From assembly GCA_030533445.1 (NCBI GenBank), contig CM060066.1, positions 1,151,749 through 1,215,748 on the forward strand: DNA of 64,000 nucleotides, written 5' to 3'. Shown piece by piece: positions 33,257 through 43,738 of the stretch. The DNA is from Cyprinodon diabolis. Taxonomy: Eukaryota > Chordata > Actinopteri > Cyprinodontiformes > Cyprinodontidae. The notes below the pieces were generated by a model. That model was given only the letters and a program-made list of their open reading frames with translations. It was not told where the DNA came from and made no database searches. Each line of letters begins with the position of its first letter. The stretch's first letter is position 1. The translations under genes were made by a program, and so were the position numbers.

Positions 33257-33797
33257 AGGAAAAGTCAGCAAGGAATAACCGATGGATCACTATTTATACC
33301 TTAAACTAATATGTTCATGGTGATGTAATGAATTTAGCGTTAATCAGTAAAAACAAATAATAATTTTCATCACGATCACTGAGTCTGGGAGCGGCCATTT
33401 TTGCCCAAATATAGTAGCCCCTCCCTCCTGCCATCTTCCAGCAGTGACGTCACGGTGCGGTAAGCCTAGCGCCATTCTCCCCGCTTTACAAGCTAAATCA
33501 ATGGGAACTACTAGACACATCTGCAATCAGCAGCAATTATTGAAGATTTCCAGAGGACTTCACCATTGAAATTCACCAGAGCTATAGTGAAACTGACAAT
33601 GCCCACGTGCATGGCAGCTGGATGCTGGAATACATCGGGTAAAAGTGAAAAAAAGAGTTATTCCACCTTTCTGATTCCTGATCCTCCACGGACGGGTTGG
33701 TCGTTGGATCGCCAACTTGAAGAGGGAGGATTTGCCATCGAACTTCTGGCCAGAGAAAAAACCCGTAATATGTAGCCAACATTTGGAAGAAGAATGT
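33257..33797 (+). mobile_element. THAP-domain transposon remnant, copy B (Kolobok-like)
   Basis: Starts at TTAA (33253-33256) then AGGAAAAGTC and runs through the THAP-coding segment (33566-33775), in the same orientation as copy C. It breaks off just before the point where copies A and C continue with GATGACTTGGATAATAGC. A CR1/L2 LINE flank begins almost directly after it. Confidence 0.6.
33566..33775 (+). pseudogene. THAP zinc-finger coding remnant, copy B
   Basis: The 69-codon frame is identical in translation to those of copies A and C as far as I compared. It contains the CMAAGC pair and serine-rich loop and stops at the same in-frame TAG before the C-S-x-H half of the zinc site. With nothing beyond the THAP region it cannot encode a transposase. 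Confidence 0.55.
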
Positions 33798-33807
33798 TTT
33801 CATTCAA

Positions 33808-34318
33808 TTTTCTAAGTCTAAAACTTCTCTCTTTAAATGTAAGATGTGAACTGCATTAACAAGACTTGTCTCATGGGTACTGAAGCTACTGAGCCTTTGT
33901 TTAAAGAAATCCTTAGAAAGCGGGTTACACTTCTCACTTAGTAAGGTCAGTCAATTCAATTCAATTCTATTCAGTTTATTTCTATAGCTCCAATTAGCAA
34001 GATGTTATCTCAGGTCACTTTCCAGTTCACCAGATCATTCAGTCAGATTGATTCAAAGTTTTCTATCTAAGGAAAACCAGCTGATTGCATCGACTCATTG
34101 ACTCTTCAGCAATCCCTCACACTAAGCATGCTTGTAGCGACAGTGGAGAGGAAAACTCCCTTTGAACAGGAAGAAACCTCCAGCAGAACCAGGCTCAGTG
34201 TGAGCGGCCATCTGCTGAGGCCCACTGGGGTTCAAGGAGACAGAAGCAGACGTAGAAAAAGAAGCTTAGATACAAAAGGCAACTGTCAACCAGCTCCACA
34301 GGCGGCCCCGTCCAGGAA
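33808..34318 (-). mobile_element. CR1/L2-type LINE 3' fragment plus shared 3' flank
   Basis: The LINE part (33951-34318) runs from TCCTGGACGGGGCC to the CAATTC tail on the minus strand and is shorter at its 5' end than the copy at 21182. The following 33808-33950 is the inverted match of 21987-22130. Different 5' truncation points with the same 3' flank fit two retrotranspositions of a read-through transcript. Confidence 0.85.
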
Positions 34319-35445
34319 TTATTCATATTATTCTGAATATGACAAGACTTTTACTTTTAAGGTAGTGCTTAGATGTCATTTAGTGTGTAAGTAATTTCTT
34401 CTCTTTTTTTGTATCTTGTGAATCACTTCCGTTTTGTCTTCACATCTTGGCCGCATCAGACTTTCTTCCAGGAACATGTACATCCCAATGACCTGTTAGG
34501 TTCACTACACGCTCAAATGGCTGCAGATGTTACTCACCGGGGGACGTTGCTCAGCTGTGTTTGCTCTGCTCCCCTCAGCCTTAACAGGAAGCCAAAGAGA
34601 CGAGCTGTTTATCTTAGCAGTTGATTTCCTCTCAGTGTTTGTGCTCCTACCTTTCTTTTCCTGCCACGATGCTGCATTTGGCAAATCAATAATGTATTCT
34701 TAACCAAGGGCTCCTTGGAGTTGAAGTAATTATTTCCTCCATTATCCGACCGCATCTCTTCTTTTGCCACGAGCAGCCTTCATTAGGGACCACTGAAAAA
34801 TGTCTCCCCCCAAATATCCCCCCCCACAAACACCCACCTACTCGCATAAATGTTTTCTAAAGACATACTGCTGTGGTGAGTAGCGATAAACCTGAATGCA
34901 TAGAAGAGAAACAGACAACCCTGTCACCTTTTTGTACCCCCGCATCTCATCTTCCTCTCTTTGTCAATTCGGTCAGACACCCATTAGCCTGTATTGGTCT
35001 CAAGGGGCATTTCCTCCCATATTGCACATGTATGCGAGCAGTTTCATTCAGTGAGATGGCTTACCTCCTCACCTAACTGTGATAGAGGCAAAGCTCTGGG
35101 GAAATGAAGAGAGTCGCTGCCAAATCAAATTTGCAGCAAGGAGGGAGAGACAATAGTTCAGATCAGCAAGTCTCTGGCGCCTTAAGGCTCTTACAGTGGG
35201 ACCTGATGGTTTGTTTGAAGTGGCATTTAAGAGCATGGTTATGCTAAAAGCTTAGATGAATTCATTAGCTTACATTTAGTGTATAACTGTCTTCATGTTT
35301 GTTTTTTTGCAAAAAAAACAGATTACTAATTGTGGATGCTTAAGTCAACAGCTGGTTTTGAGAGGAACTGGAATCACAGAACATCTAAAGAAAATCTTAT
35401 CTTAAAAACAAACAGCCGTTCATGAAAATATCATTTCATGATCCT
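34319..35445. other. No gene seen
   Basis: Apparently single-copy sequence with no supported coding region or RNA gene. Confidence 0.4.
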
Positions 35446-35490
35446 TTAAAGGAGAAATCCGCTCATATTCAGAATACAAACTTCTAAAAG

Positions 35491-37046
35491 TGTCATGATG
35501 CGCAGGTTTTACTAGCCCAGATGCAGAACTCACAGAACACACAGGCAGGATAAAGTCCAATAATTTATTGGAGGAACACAGGTTTCTACATGGGAGGCAG
35601 AGAGGACAGAGCAGGTTAGGTTCAGGTTCTCAGGTTCAGACAGGCAGGGTGGCACAGAAAGGACAACAATCCGGCTCAGAACGGAGCTCCTCTACAGCTA
35701 ATATAGGGAGAGCTCCTAATCAGCTGATGGGGAACAGCTGTCAACGCTGAACCCAAGCTCCCCAGGAATAGATCCACGGCGCCCTCTGGTGGGCAAGGCC
35801 CCAGATCCTAACAGTACCCCCCCCTCAAGGGTGAATTCCAGACGTCCCAAAGAAAAAGACCCCCAAAAAATAACTCGCCCAGGGTGGGCGAAGGATGAAC
35901 CAGGGATGCAAAGCAGAGTCTCAGGTGGCCGGCCGTGGAAACGGAGCTGAAACAGACGCTCCGGAGGCCGGCCGCGGGACCGGAGTCTCAGAAGCTGCAG
36001 GGGCCTTGGAGGAGGACGCCACCGCCACCCCCGCTCCAGCAGGAAGCTGCGAGGAGGACGCCGCCTCAGCTCCAGCAGGAAGCTCCGAGGAGGACGCCGC
36101 CTCTGCTCCAGCAGGAAGCTCCGAGGAGGACGCCGCCTCCGCTCCAGCAGGAAGCTCCGAGGAGGACGCCGCCTCCGCTCCAGCAGGAAGCTCCGAGGAG
36201 GACACCGCCTCCGCTCCAGCAGGAAGCTCCGAGGAGGACGCCGTCTCTGCTTCTGCAGCTCAGCAACAGGCTCAGACAGGGCCGCCCACTGCGGCTCCGA
36301 ATCAGGAACTGAAAAGGCCGCCGATTGCAGCTCCACATCAAGAGCAGAGGAGGCCACCGTCTGTGGCTCCACAGGAACACAGGAGGCTGCCGATTGCGGC
36401 TCTGGATCAGGAACAGAGGAGACCACCGACCGTGGCTCCACAGGAACACAGGAGGCCGCCGAGGGCGGCTCCGGATCAGGAACTGAAGAGGCCCCCGATT
36501 GCAGCTCCACATCAGGAGCTGAGGAGGCCACCGACTGTGGCTCCACAGGAACACAGGAAGCCGCCGATTGCGGCTCCGGAACAGAGGACAGAGGAGGCCT
36601 TGAGGTACAGAGGATTGTTTGGGCTTCACACTGAGCAGGGGATTCATCTCCACAAGAAATCGTTCAAGTACCGTAGGAAATCTAAGTGGCAGTCAGCTCC
36701 TCCGTTCCTCAAGGAAACACCTCAACCTGGGTAAACCCTGTCCGCCCTCCAACGAGCAAGTCAATTACTGGCACAACCCACACCTACTGGATTCAGAGAA
36801 AGACATCTTTTCTGGAAATGTGAGTCCTGTTGCCTTTATTCCCTTTTGCAAATCGAAGCTCAAATTTCCCACTGAGCCTGAACTAACCACAGGAACTTCC
36901 CCTTTACTTTTCAGTCCCGGTTCGCAGGTGTTCAGAGCAGCACTGGACCAATCTCTACCAGTTCTCAATAAACCTTTTAAACCTTCCCCTGGTCTCTCTG
37001 TTTGGTTTTCTGCATGTGGGTCAGATCTTTGAATGAACTCATGACA
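35491..37046. mobile_element. Element with TGTCATGA...TCATGACA ends and internal minisatellite
   Basis: Perfect 8-bp inverted ends, and about 100 bp of weaker inverted similarity inside them (ATGCAGAAC, then a TTTATTG/AATAAA region near each end). No target duplication was found. The interior carries the 36-bp minisatellite. It may be a TIR element, or an LTR-type element rearranged head to head. Confidence 0.5.
36046..36600 (+). repeat. 36-bp minisatellite, two subtypes (about 15 units)
   Basis: Six units of GCTCCGAGGAGGACGCCG-type (36046-36261) are followed by units of GGCTCCGGATCAGGAAC and GGCTCCACAGGAACACAGG type to about 36600. A 36-bp period preserves reading frame: the plus strand reads 12-residue repeats such as SSEEDAASAPAG and RPPIAAPHQELR, and the minus strand is also open. 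Whether either is translated is unknown. Confidence 0.85.
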
Positions 37047-37127
37047 TTAAATCACAGTGAATGCATTAGTTTTAGGTATTAAAAATTATTTGTTTATTAT
37101 TCCTTGCTGACTGGACTTTTCCTTTAA

Positions 37128-38410
37128 CAGCTATTCCTGTAGCTACTCAGCAGCAGGATCAAATGGACGATAACGCGATTGAGGCTCTTGATGCATTTTT
37201 AAAAGCAGCTGCCAGTTCTGATGACTATGTACTCCCTGAATGAATTTGGTTGGTAAATATCTGAGAACAGGAATATAGATGCAGTACTTTGCAATGATAT
37301 ACATTTTAATTGTATTCTAAAACTCACGGCATCTGATTGCTATTGAGAAAATGTATTCCACTTTGGTTGACAATGAAATACATGGATGAATTCACATTCT
37401 GTCCTGATTATTTACCTGTTATTGATCTCGTAGGTTGGGAAATAGAGGGGTTTGTGAATTAGAGTCAGCTGGCGTTAATGAAACTATCAACAGGTTGTCA
37501 GGAAATGGGTTTGAGTTTTTTCTGTTGTGTTCTGCCTGGTTCAGTTCTGCACATTTTCCACCAGAGGGAGTCCTGATGGTGGCTGGGTCCGGCGTGCCAT
37601 CTCCTGCTTCCTCTTATCACAGGTTCAGCTCCTGTGCTCAGGGGCGCCTTATGCGCCTCTAGATATTTCAAATATAAAAAGAAAATTGTGTGGTAAAAAT
37701 AAATTGAATAAACCTAATTAACAAGTAAATGTGTAAATAAGCAGCAGTGTGTAAAAACGGTCCACGGTTCAAGAAAACACAGCTTCTCCAAAAAAATAAA
37801 AGTCAGGTTTTCCAAAAGCAACAGAAAGAAAGGAGAAAGAGGAGAGACCGAGACAGGCGTTCAATACCATGATCAACTTTTTAATAAAAGGTTTGTTACA
37901 TGAATAGCTCAAATTATCGGTAGATTATTAACTTGTTGAAAAATACATTTACAGCGCCAGCGGAAAAATTATCTGTCCTTTGTTTAAATTTATAGCGAAA
38001 TTAAATAGAAATAAATTTCTATTTCTTTTCATGTTTGCATAGATACATAAAATATTTCTGTTCTAAATAAGCTGTTGGTATTTTTCAGAAGATGATATTT
38101 AATGTAAAGTGTAAAGATGATGTATTTTTTATCTTTTTCGTGTAAGGATTAAAATTTCTTTTATTGAAATTGTACTGTAATATTACATTGAAAATGTAAA
38201 TGATAATCTTAGGTCTGTCTTTATAGCAGTTTTTCAATGTTTTTTTGTGGGGCCCTGAATTCCTGGCGGTGCCCCTGTCTGTGCTCGTGAATTTCACTCT
38301 CCAGGCAGCATAACAATCAGCCGGTCACTCTTCCCCTGAATCTTGAATCGTCATTGACAACAAGTTTCCTCCTGCGCATTTTCAGGAGCATTTTTCTGAG
38401 CCTTTTGAAC
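37128..38410. other. No gene seen
   Basis: AT-rich sequence with short unsupported frames, between the composite element and the large satellite array. Confidence 0.4.
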
Positions 38411-38427
38411 CAAATCTGGTCCTAAGC

Positions 38428-41400
38428 CGGCCCTTGGCTGGTCCTTAGTTGTCCTTTGGCGGGCCCTTGACCGGTCATTGGCTGGTCCTAAGCCGGCCCT
38501 TGGCTGGTCCTTAGCCGGCCCTTGGCCGGTCCTTGGCTGGCCCTAAGCTGGCCCTTGGCTGGTCCTTAGCCAGCCCTTGGCCGGTCCTTAGCTGGCCCTA
38601 AGCCGGCCCTTGGCTGGTCCTTAGCCAGCCCTTGGCCGGTCCTTGGCTGGTCCTTAGCCAGCCCTTGGCCGGTCCTTAGCTGGCCCTAAGCTGGCCCTTG
38701 GCTGGTCCTTAGCCAGCCCTTGGCCGGTCCTTAGCTGGCCCTAAGCTGGCCCTTGGCTTTTCCTTAGCCAGCCCTTGGCCGGTCCTTAGCTGGCCCTAAG
38801 CCGGCCCTTGGCTGGTCCTTAGCCTGCCCTTGGCCAGTCCTTAGCTGGCCCTAAGCCGGCCCTTGGCTGGTCCTTACCCAGCCCTTGGCCGGTCCTTGGC
38901 TGGTCCTTAGCCAGCCCTTGGCCGGTCCTTAGCTGGCCCTAAGCTGGTCCTTGGCCGGTCCTTAGCCAGCCCTTGGCCGGTCCTTAGCTGGCCCTAAGCC
39001 GGCCCTTGGCTGGTCCTTAGCCAGCCCTTGGCCGGTCCTTAGCTGGCCCTAAGCCGGCCCTTGGCTGGTCCTTAGCCTGCCCTTGGCCAGTCCTTAGCTG
39101 GCCCTAAGCCGGCCCTTGGCTGGTCCTTACCCAGCCCTTGGCCGGTCCTTGGCTGGTCCTTAGCCAGCCCTTGGCCGGTCCTTAGCTGGCCCTAAGCTGG
39201 TCCTTAGCCAGCCCTTGGCCAGTCCTTAGCTGGCCCTAAGCTGGTCCTTGGCTGGTCCTTAGCCAGCCCTTGGCCGGTCCTTAGCTGGCCCTAAGCCGGC
39301 CCTTGGCTGGTCCTTAGCCAGCCCTTGGCCGGTCCTTGGCTGGTCCTTAGCCAGCCCTTGGCCGGTCCCTGGCTGGTCCTTAGCCAGCCCTTGGCCGGTC
39401 CTTAGCTGGCCCTAAGCCGGCCCTTGGCTGGTCCTTAGCCAGCCCTTGGCCGGCCCTTGGCCGGTCCTTGGCTGGTCCTAAGCCGGCCCTTGCTTGGCTG
39501 GTCCTAAGTCGCCCCTTGGACGGTCCTTAGCTGGTCCTTAGCCAGCCCTTGGCCGGTCCTTAGCTGGCCCTTGAACGGTCATTGGCTGGTCCTAAGCCGG
39601 CCCTTGGCTGGTCCTTAGCCGGCCCTTGGCCGGTCCTTGGCTGGCCCTAAGCCGGCCCTTGGCTGGTCCTTAGCTGGTCGTTAGCCAGCCCTTGGCCAGT
39701 CCTTAGCTGGCCCTAAGCTGGCCCTTGGCTGGTCCTTAGCCAGCCCTTGGCCGGTCCTTAGCTGGCCCTAAGCCGGCCCTTGGCTGGTCCTTAGCCAGCC
39801 CTTGGACGGTCCTTAGCCGGCCCTTGGCCGGTCCTTAGTTGTCCTTTGGCGGGCCCTTGACCGGTCATTGGCTGGTCCTAAGCCGGCCCTTGGCTGGTCC
39901 TTAGCCGGCCCTTGGCCGGTCCTTGGCTGGTCCTTAGCCAGCCCTTGGCCGGTCCTTAGCTGGCCCTAAGCTGGCCCTTGGCTTGTCCTTAGCCAGCCCT
40001 TGGCCGGTCCTTAGCTGGCCCTAAACCGGCCCTTGGCTGGTCCTTAGTTGTCCTTTGGCGGGCCCTTGGCCGGTCCTTGGCTGGCCCTAAGCTGGCCCTT
40101 GGCTGGTCCTTAGCCAGCCCTTGGCCGGTCCTTAGCTGGCCCTAAACCGGCCCTTGGCTGGTCCTTAGTTGTCCTTTGGCGGGCCCTTGACCGGTCATTG
40201 GCTGGTCCTAAGCCGGCCCTTGGCTGGTCCTTAGCCGGCCCTTGGCTGGTCCTTGGCTGGTCCTTAGCCAGCCCTTGGCCGGTCCTTAGCTGGCCCTAAG
40301 CTGGCCCTTGGCTTGTCCTTAGCCAGCCCTTGGCCGGTCCTTAGCTGGCCCTAAGCCGGCCCTTGGCTGGTCCTTAGCCAGCCCTTGGCCAGTCCTTAGC
40401 TGGCCCTAAGCCGGCCCTTGGCTGGTCCTTAGCCAGCCCTTGGCCGGTCCTTAGCTGGCCCTAAGCCGGCCCTTGGCTGGTCCTTAGCCTGCCCTTGGCC
40501 AGTCCTTAGCTGGCCCTAAGCCGGCCCTTGGCTGGTCCTTACCCAGCCCTTGGCCGGTCCTTGGCTGGTCCTTAGCCAGCCCTTGGCCGGTCCTTAGCTG
40601 GCCCTAAGCCGGCCCTTGGCTGGTCCTTAGCCAGCCCTTGGCCAGTCCTTAGCTGGCCCTAAGCTGGTCCTTGGCTGGTCCTTAGCCAGCCCTTGGCCGG
40701 TCCTTAGCTGGCCCTAAGCCGGCCCTTGGCTGGTCCTTAGCTGGTCGTTAGCCAGCCCTTGGCCAGTCCTTAGCTGGCCCTAAGCTGGCCCTTGGCTGGT
40801 CCTTAGCCAGCCCTTGGCCGGTCCTTAGCTGGCCCTAAGCCGGCCCTTGGCTGGTCCTTAGCCAGCCCTTGGACGGTCCTTAGCCGGCCCTTGGCTGGTC
40901 CTTAGCCGGCCCTTGGCCAGTCCTTAGCTGGCCCTAAGCTGGCCCTTGGCTGGTCCTTAGCCAGCCCTTGGCCGGTCCTTAGCTGGCCCTAAGCCGGCCC
41001 TTGGCTGGTCCTTAGCCAGCCCTTGGACGGTCCTTAGCCGGCCCTAAGCCAGCCCTTGGCCGGTCCTTAGCTGGCCCTAAGCCGGCCCTTGGCTGGTCCT
41101 TAGCCAGCCCTTGGCCGGTCCTTGGCTGGTCCTAAGCTGGTCCTTGGCTGGTCCTAAGCCGGTCCTTGGCTGGTCTTTAGCCGGCCCTTGCTTAGCCAGC
41201 CCTTGGCCGGTCCTTGGCTGGTCCTAAGCCAGTCCTTAGCTGGCCCTAAGCCGGCCCTTGGCTGGTCCTTAGCCAGCCCTTAGCCGGTCCTTGGCTGGTC
41301 CTAAGCCGGTCCTTGGCTGGTCCTTAGCCAGCCCTTGGCCGGTCCTTAGCTGGCCCTAAGCCGGCCCTTGGCTGGTCCTTAGCCAGCCCTTGGCCGGTCC

Positions 41401-41668
41401 TTAGCTGGCGCTAAGCCGGCCCTTGGCCGGTCCTTAGCTGGCCCTAAGCCGGCCCTTGGCTGGTCCTTAGCCAGCCCTTGGCTGGTCCTAAGTCGGCCCT
41501 AGGCCGGTCCTTAGCTGGCCCTAAGCCGGCCCTTGGCTGGTCCTTAGCTGGCCCTAAGGCGACCCTTGGCTGGTCCTTAGCCAGCCCTTGGCCGGTCCTT
41601 AGCTGGCCCTAAGCCGGCCCTTGGCCGGTCCTTAGCTGGCCCTAAGCTGGCCCTTGGCTGGTCCTTAG
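38428..41668 (-). repeat. Large 11-bp satellite array (about 295 units), copy 3
   Basis: Same satellite as at 17.4 and 23.2 kb but on the opposite strand. Units such as GGTCCTTAGCC, AGCCCTTGGCC, GGTCCTTAGCT, GGCCCTAAGCC and GGCCCTTGGCT form a 55-bp higher-order period (five 11-mers) that recurs through much of the array. Unlike copy 1 it has TAG/TAA in all frames, so there are no long open frames. Confidence 0.95.
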
Positions 41669-41939
41669 TCGGCTGCTGTTTGGCCAAATGGCAGCCCACT
41701 TCCCTCCAACTTCCAGCCATTTCTTTACTCTGACACCACCCTTTGACTGAATTACAGGGTCTGACCAGGAGATGACGCTACTGTAAAGGTTTACAGAGTC
41801 CCTACAACTGATCGAATACTGAACAAAAGGGGCCAAAAACAATGTTGATCCCAAATTGTGGAATATCAGTTTGGAGAGCTGGGACTGAGTCCCAGTCCGG
41901 TCAGCAGGAATAGACAATTCTCAGACAATAGGCTGAGAG
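41669..41939. other. Satellite right flank
   Basis: Contains CTGAATTACAGGGTCTGACC and GGAGATGACGCT, matching 17303-17335 left of array copy 1 (CTGAATTACAGGGTATGACC). The match is in the same plus-strand direction although the arrays are inverted relative to each other. Confidence 0.6.
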
Positions 41940-42969
41940 TGCATGGTTATGTGTCTCTGTATTGCCAGGCAACAGCCTGCTGACCTGTCCATGGTTGACC
42001 CCACCAGCCCCCCACAGACTGAAGGACATATGCACCGGCCTCAGCGCCACCCTGACAGGACTTAGCAGGAAAAAATGGATGGAGGGATAAAAAGTGAATC
42101 TGATGAACAATCGTTTTAAAGGCCACCTTGGTGAGTCCCAGCTGGAGAAAAGAAATCATAAGGATGTTGATAGTTTGCATGAATACATGCATTTGTTGAC
42201 TAGGATAAATCTAACTTGATGTTGCTATATAATCTTGTTCCCCGGCCTTCATTCACACGACACTCCGATGAAGCATCCTCCGTCTGTATTACACGCACTA
42301 CTGGAGCTACTTCATGCATCACCAGCTTCACCATCAGTTTCTCCATTTTACACTTTGAGAGAAAAATCATTAGATTGTCTGGTAGGATATATGACTAACA
42401 TGTTATTAGTCCTTGCGTTTGAATTCTTGTTTGTCTCATCACTTCTGCAACTTCAGTAATAACCTGCAGAAATTACTCCAAGTCAATCTGTATGTTCAAA
42501 GCCAATAGTTTAGGAATGAGGAGGTGAACTGGAAATAGAAAATAACTGCCTTTCACTGCATCACAGCATAGTTTTCTGACAAAAATCTTCTTGGAAAAAA
42601 ATCCAGAAATGTTCTGCTTTCTAATGAAGAAGGGAACTTTTGGGATTTTATCCAAGGAAAGCCTTTGAATTTACTGTCTCTGACTGAGTTTAAAGTCTAA
42701 AAATCCCAACAAGTAGCAGATTAACTGCTAAGTTTATTGATTTTTTAAATTCTCTATTAAGGCTTGGTTTTTATTTTAAATCATCCAAATCCCCAATTTC
42801 TGTGGGTTACATCATTTAGATGAAATTTAGAACATTTAAATGCTTTGGATAATCCTAAGAGCAACATCGGTGAAAAGCTATTAAGACGGATCATGCCTCG
42901 GTCATAAAACAGGACAGATGGACCCAGTATTCAGGCGAGACAGGCAGTGGGGAGTTTTAAAATGTTTAG

Positions 42970-43738
42970 TCAGCAAGGAATAATCAATGGATCATTATTT
43001 ATACCTAAAACTAATACGTTTGCAGTGATTTAATAAATTTAGCATTAATCAGTAGAAAGTCTGAGAGCGGCCATTTTTGCCCAAATATAGTAGCCCCTCC
43101 CTCCTGCCATCTTCCAGCAGTGACGTCACGGTGCGGTTAGCCTAGCGCCATTCTCCCCGCTTTACAAGCTAAATCAATGGGAACTACTAGACACATCTGC
43201 AATCAACAACAATTATTGAAGATTTCCAGAGGACTTCACCATTGAAATTCACCAGAGCTATAGTGAAACTGACAATGCCCACGTGCATGGCAGCTGGATG
43301 CTGGAATACATCGGGTAAAAGTGAAAAAAAGAGTTATTCCACCTTTCTGATTCCTGATCCTCCACGGACGGGTTGGTCGTTGGATCGCCAACTTGAAGAG
43401 GGAGGATTTGCCATCGAACTTCTGGCCAGAGAAAAAACCCGTAATATGTAGCCAACATTTGGAAGAAGAATGTTTTCAAGATGACTTGGATAATAGCGCG
43501 TTGTGACAAACACCAGATACAGCACTGGGACTTGATCAACAGCCGATACCGCACCGTGACAATGTCACTAACCAGTAGGTGGCAGTAGTGTTCTTTGACA
43601 AACATGGATGCCTCCAGTAAAGCACATTCACATGAAAAGGACTCTGAATTAAAAACACTGATCATTTATTGAACAGGATGGAATCATTTCAGATTTAAAG
43701 AACTTTCAGAAGTTTGAATTCTGAATATGAGCGGATTT
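42970..43738 (+). mobile_element. THAP-domain transposon remnant, copy C (Kolobok-like)
   Basis: Runs from the TCAGCAAGGAATAAT phrase through the THAP-coding segment and on to GAATATGAGCGGATTTTTC. It retains the sequence after the THAP break, where frame +1 reads CSQHLEEECFQDDLDN, the second half of the zinc site. The terminal AGGAAAAGTC motif is eroded at both ends. Confidence 0.6.
43242..43451 (+). pseudogene. THAP zinc-finger coding remnant, copy C
   Basis: Same 69-codon frame as copies A and B. Because this copy keeps the downstream sequence, the frame shift is visible: TAG closes the first frame at 43449-43451, while the C-S-Q-H half is coded one base later. The presence of the same break in every copy argues against recent damage to each. 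Confidence 0.55.

Larger units (their letters stand above)
35450..37123. mobile_element. THAP-family ends enclosing a composite insert
   Basis: AGGAGAAATCC (after TTAA 35446-35449) and GGACTTTTCCT (before TTAA 37124-37127) are inverted matches at 9 of 11 positions, and short inner stretches (35461-35489, 37047-37110) match the ends of copies A to C. The THAP segment is replaced by the 35491-37046 element. TTAA on both sides is the best support for the target site of this family. Confidence 0.7.
41940..43738 (-). repeat. Right arm of the inverted duplication (partner 818-2742)
   Basis: Inverted match to the left arm. It keeps the pre-insertion sequence of the site hit by a LINE in the left arm and has about 360 bp extra at 42405-42766. 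See the left-arm entry for how the arms compare. Confidence 0.8.

Noticed and set aside
36066..36653. Long minus-strand frames with RRRPPRSFLLE-type repeats
   Set aside because: Shadow of the 36-bp minisatellite; no start context or conserved domain to prefer it.
38428..41668. CRISPR-like regular repeats
   Set aside because: Units are contiguous 11-mers without unique spacers, in a eukaryotic context with no cas genes.
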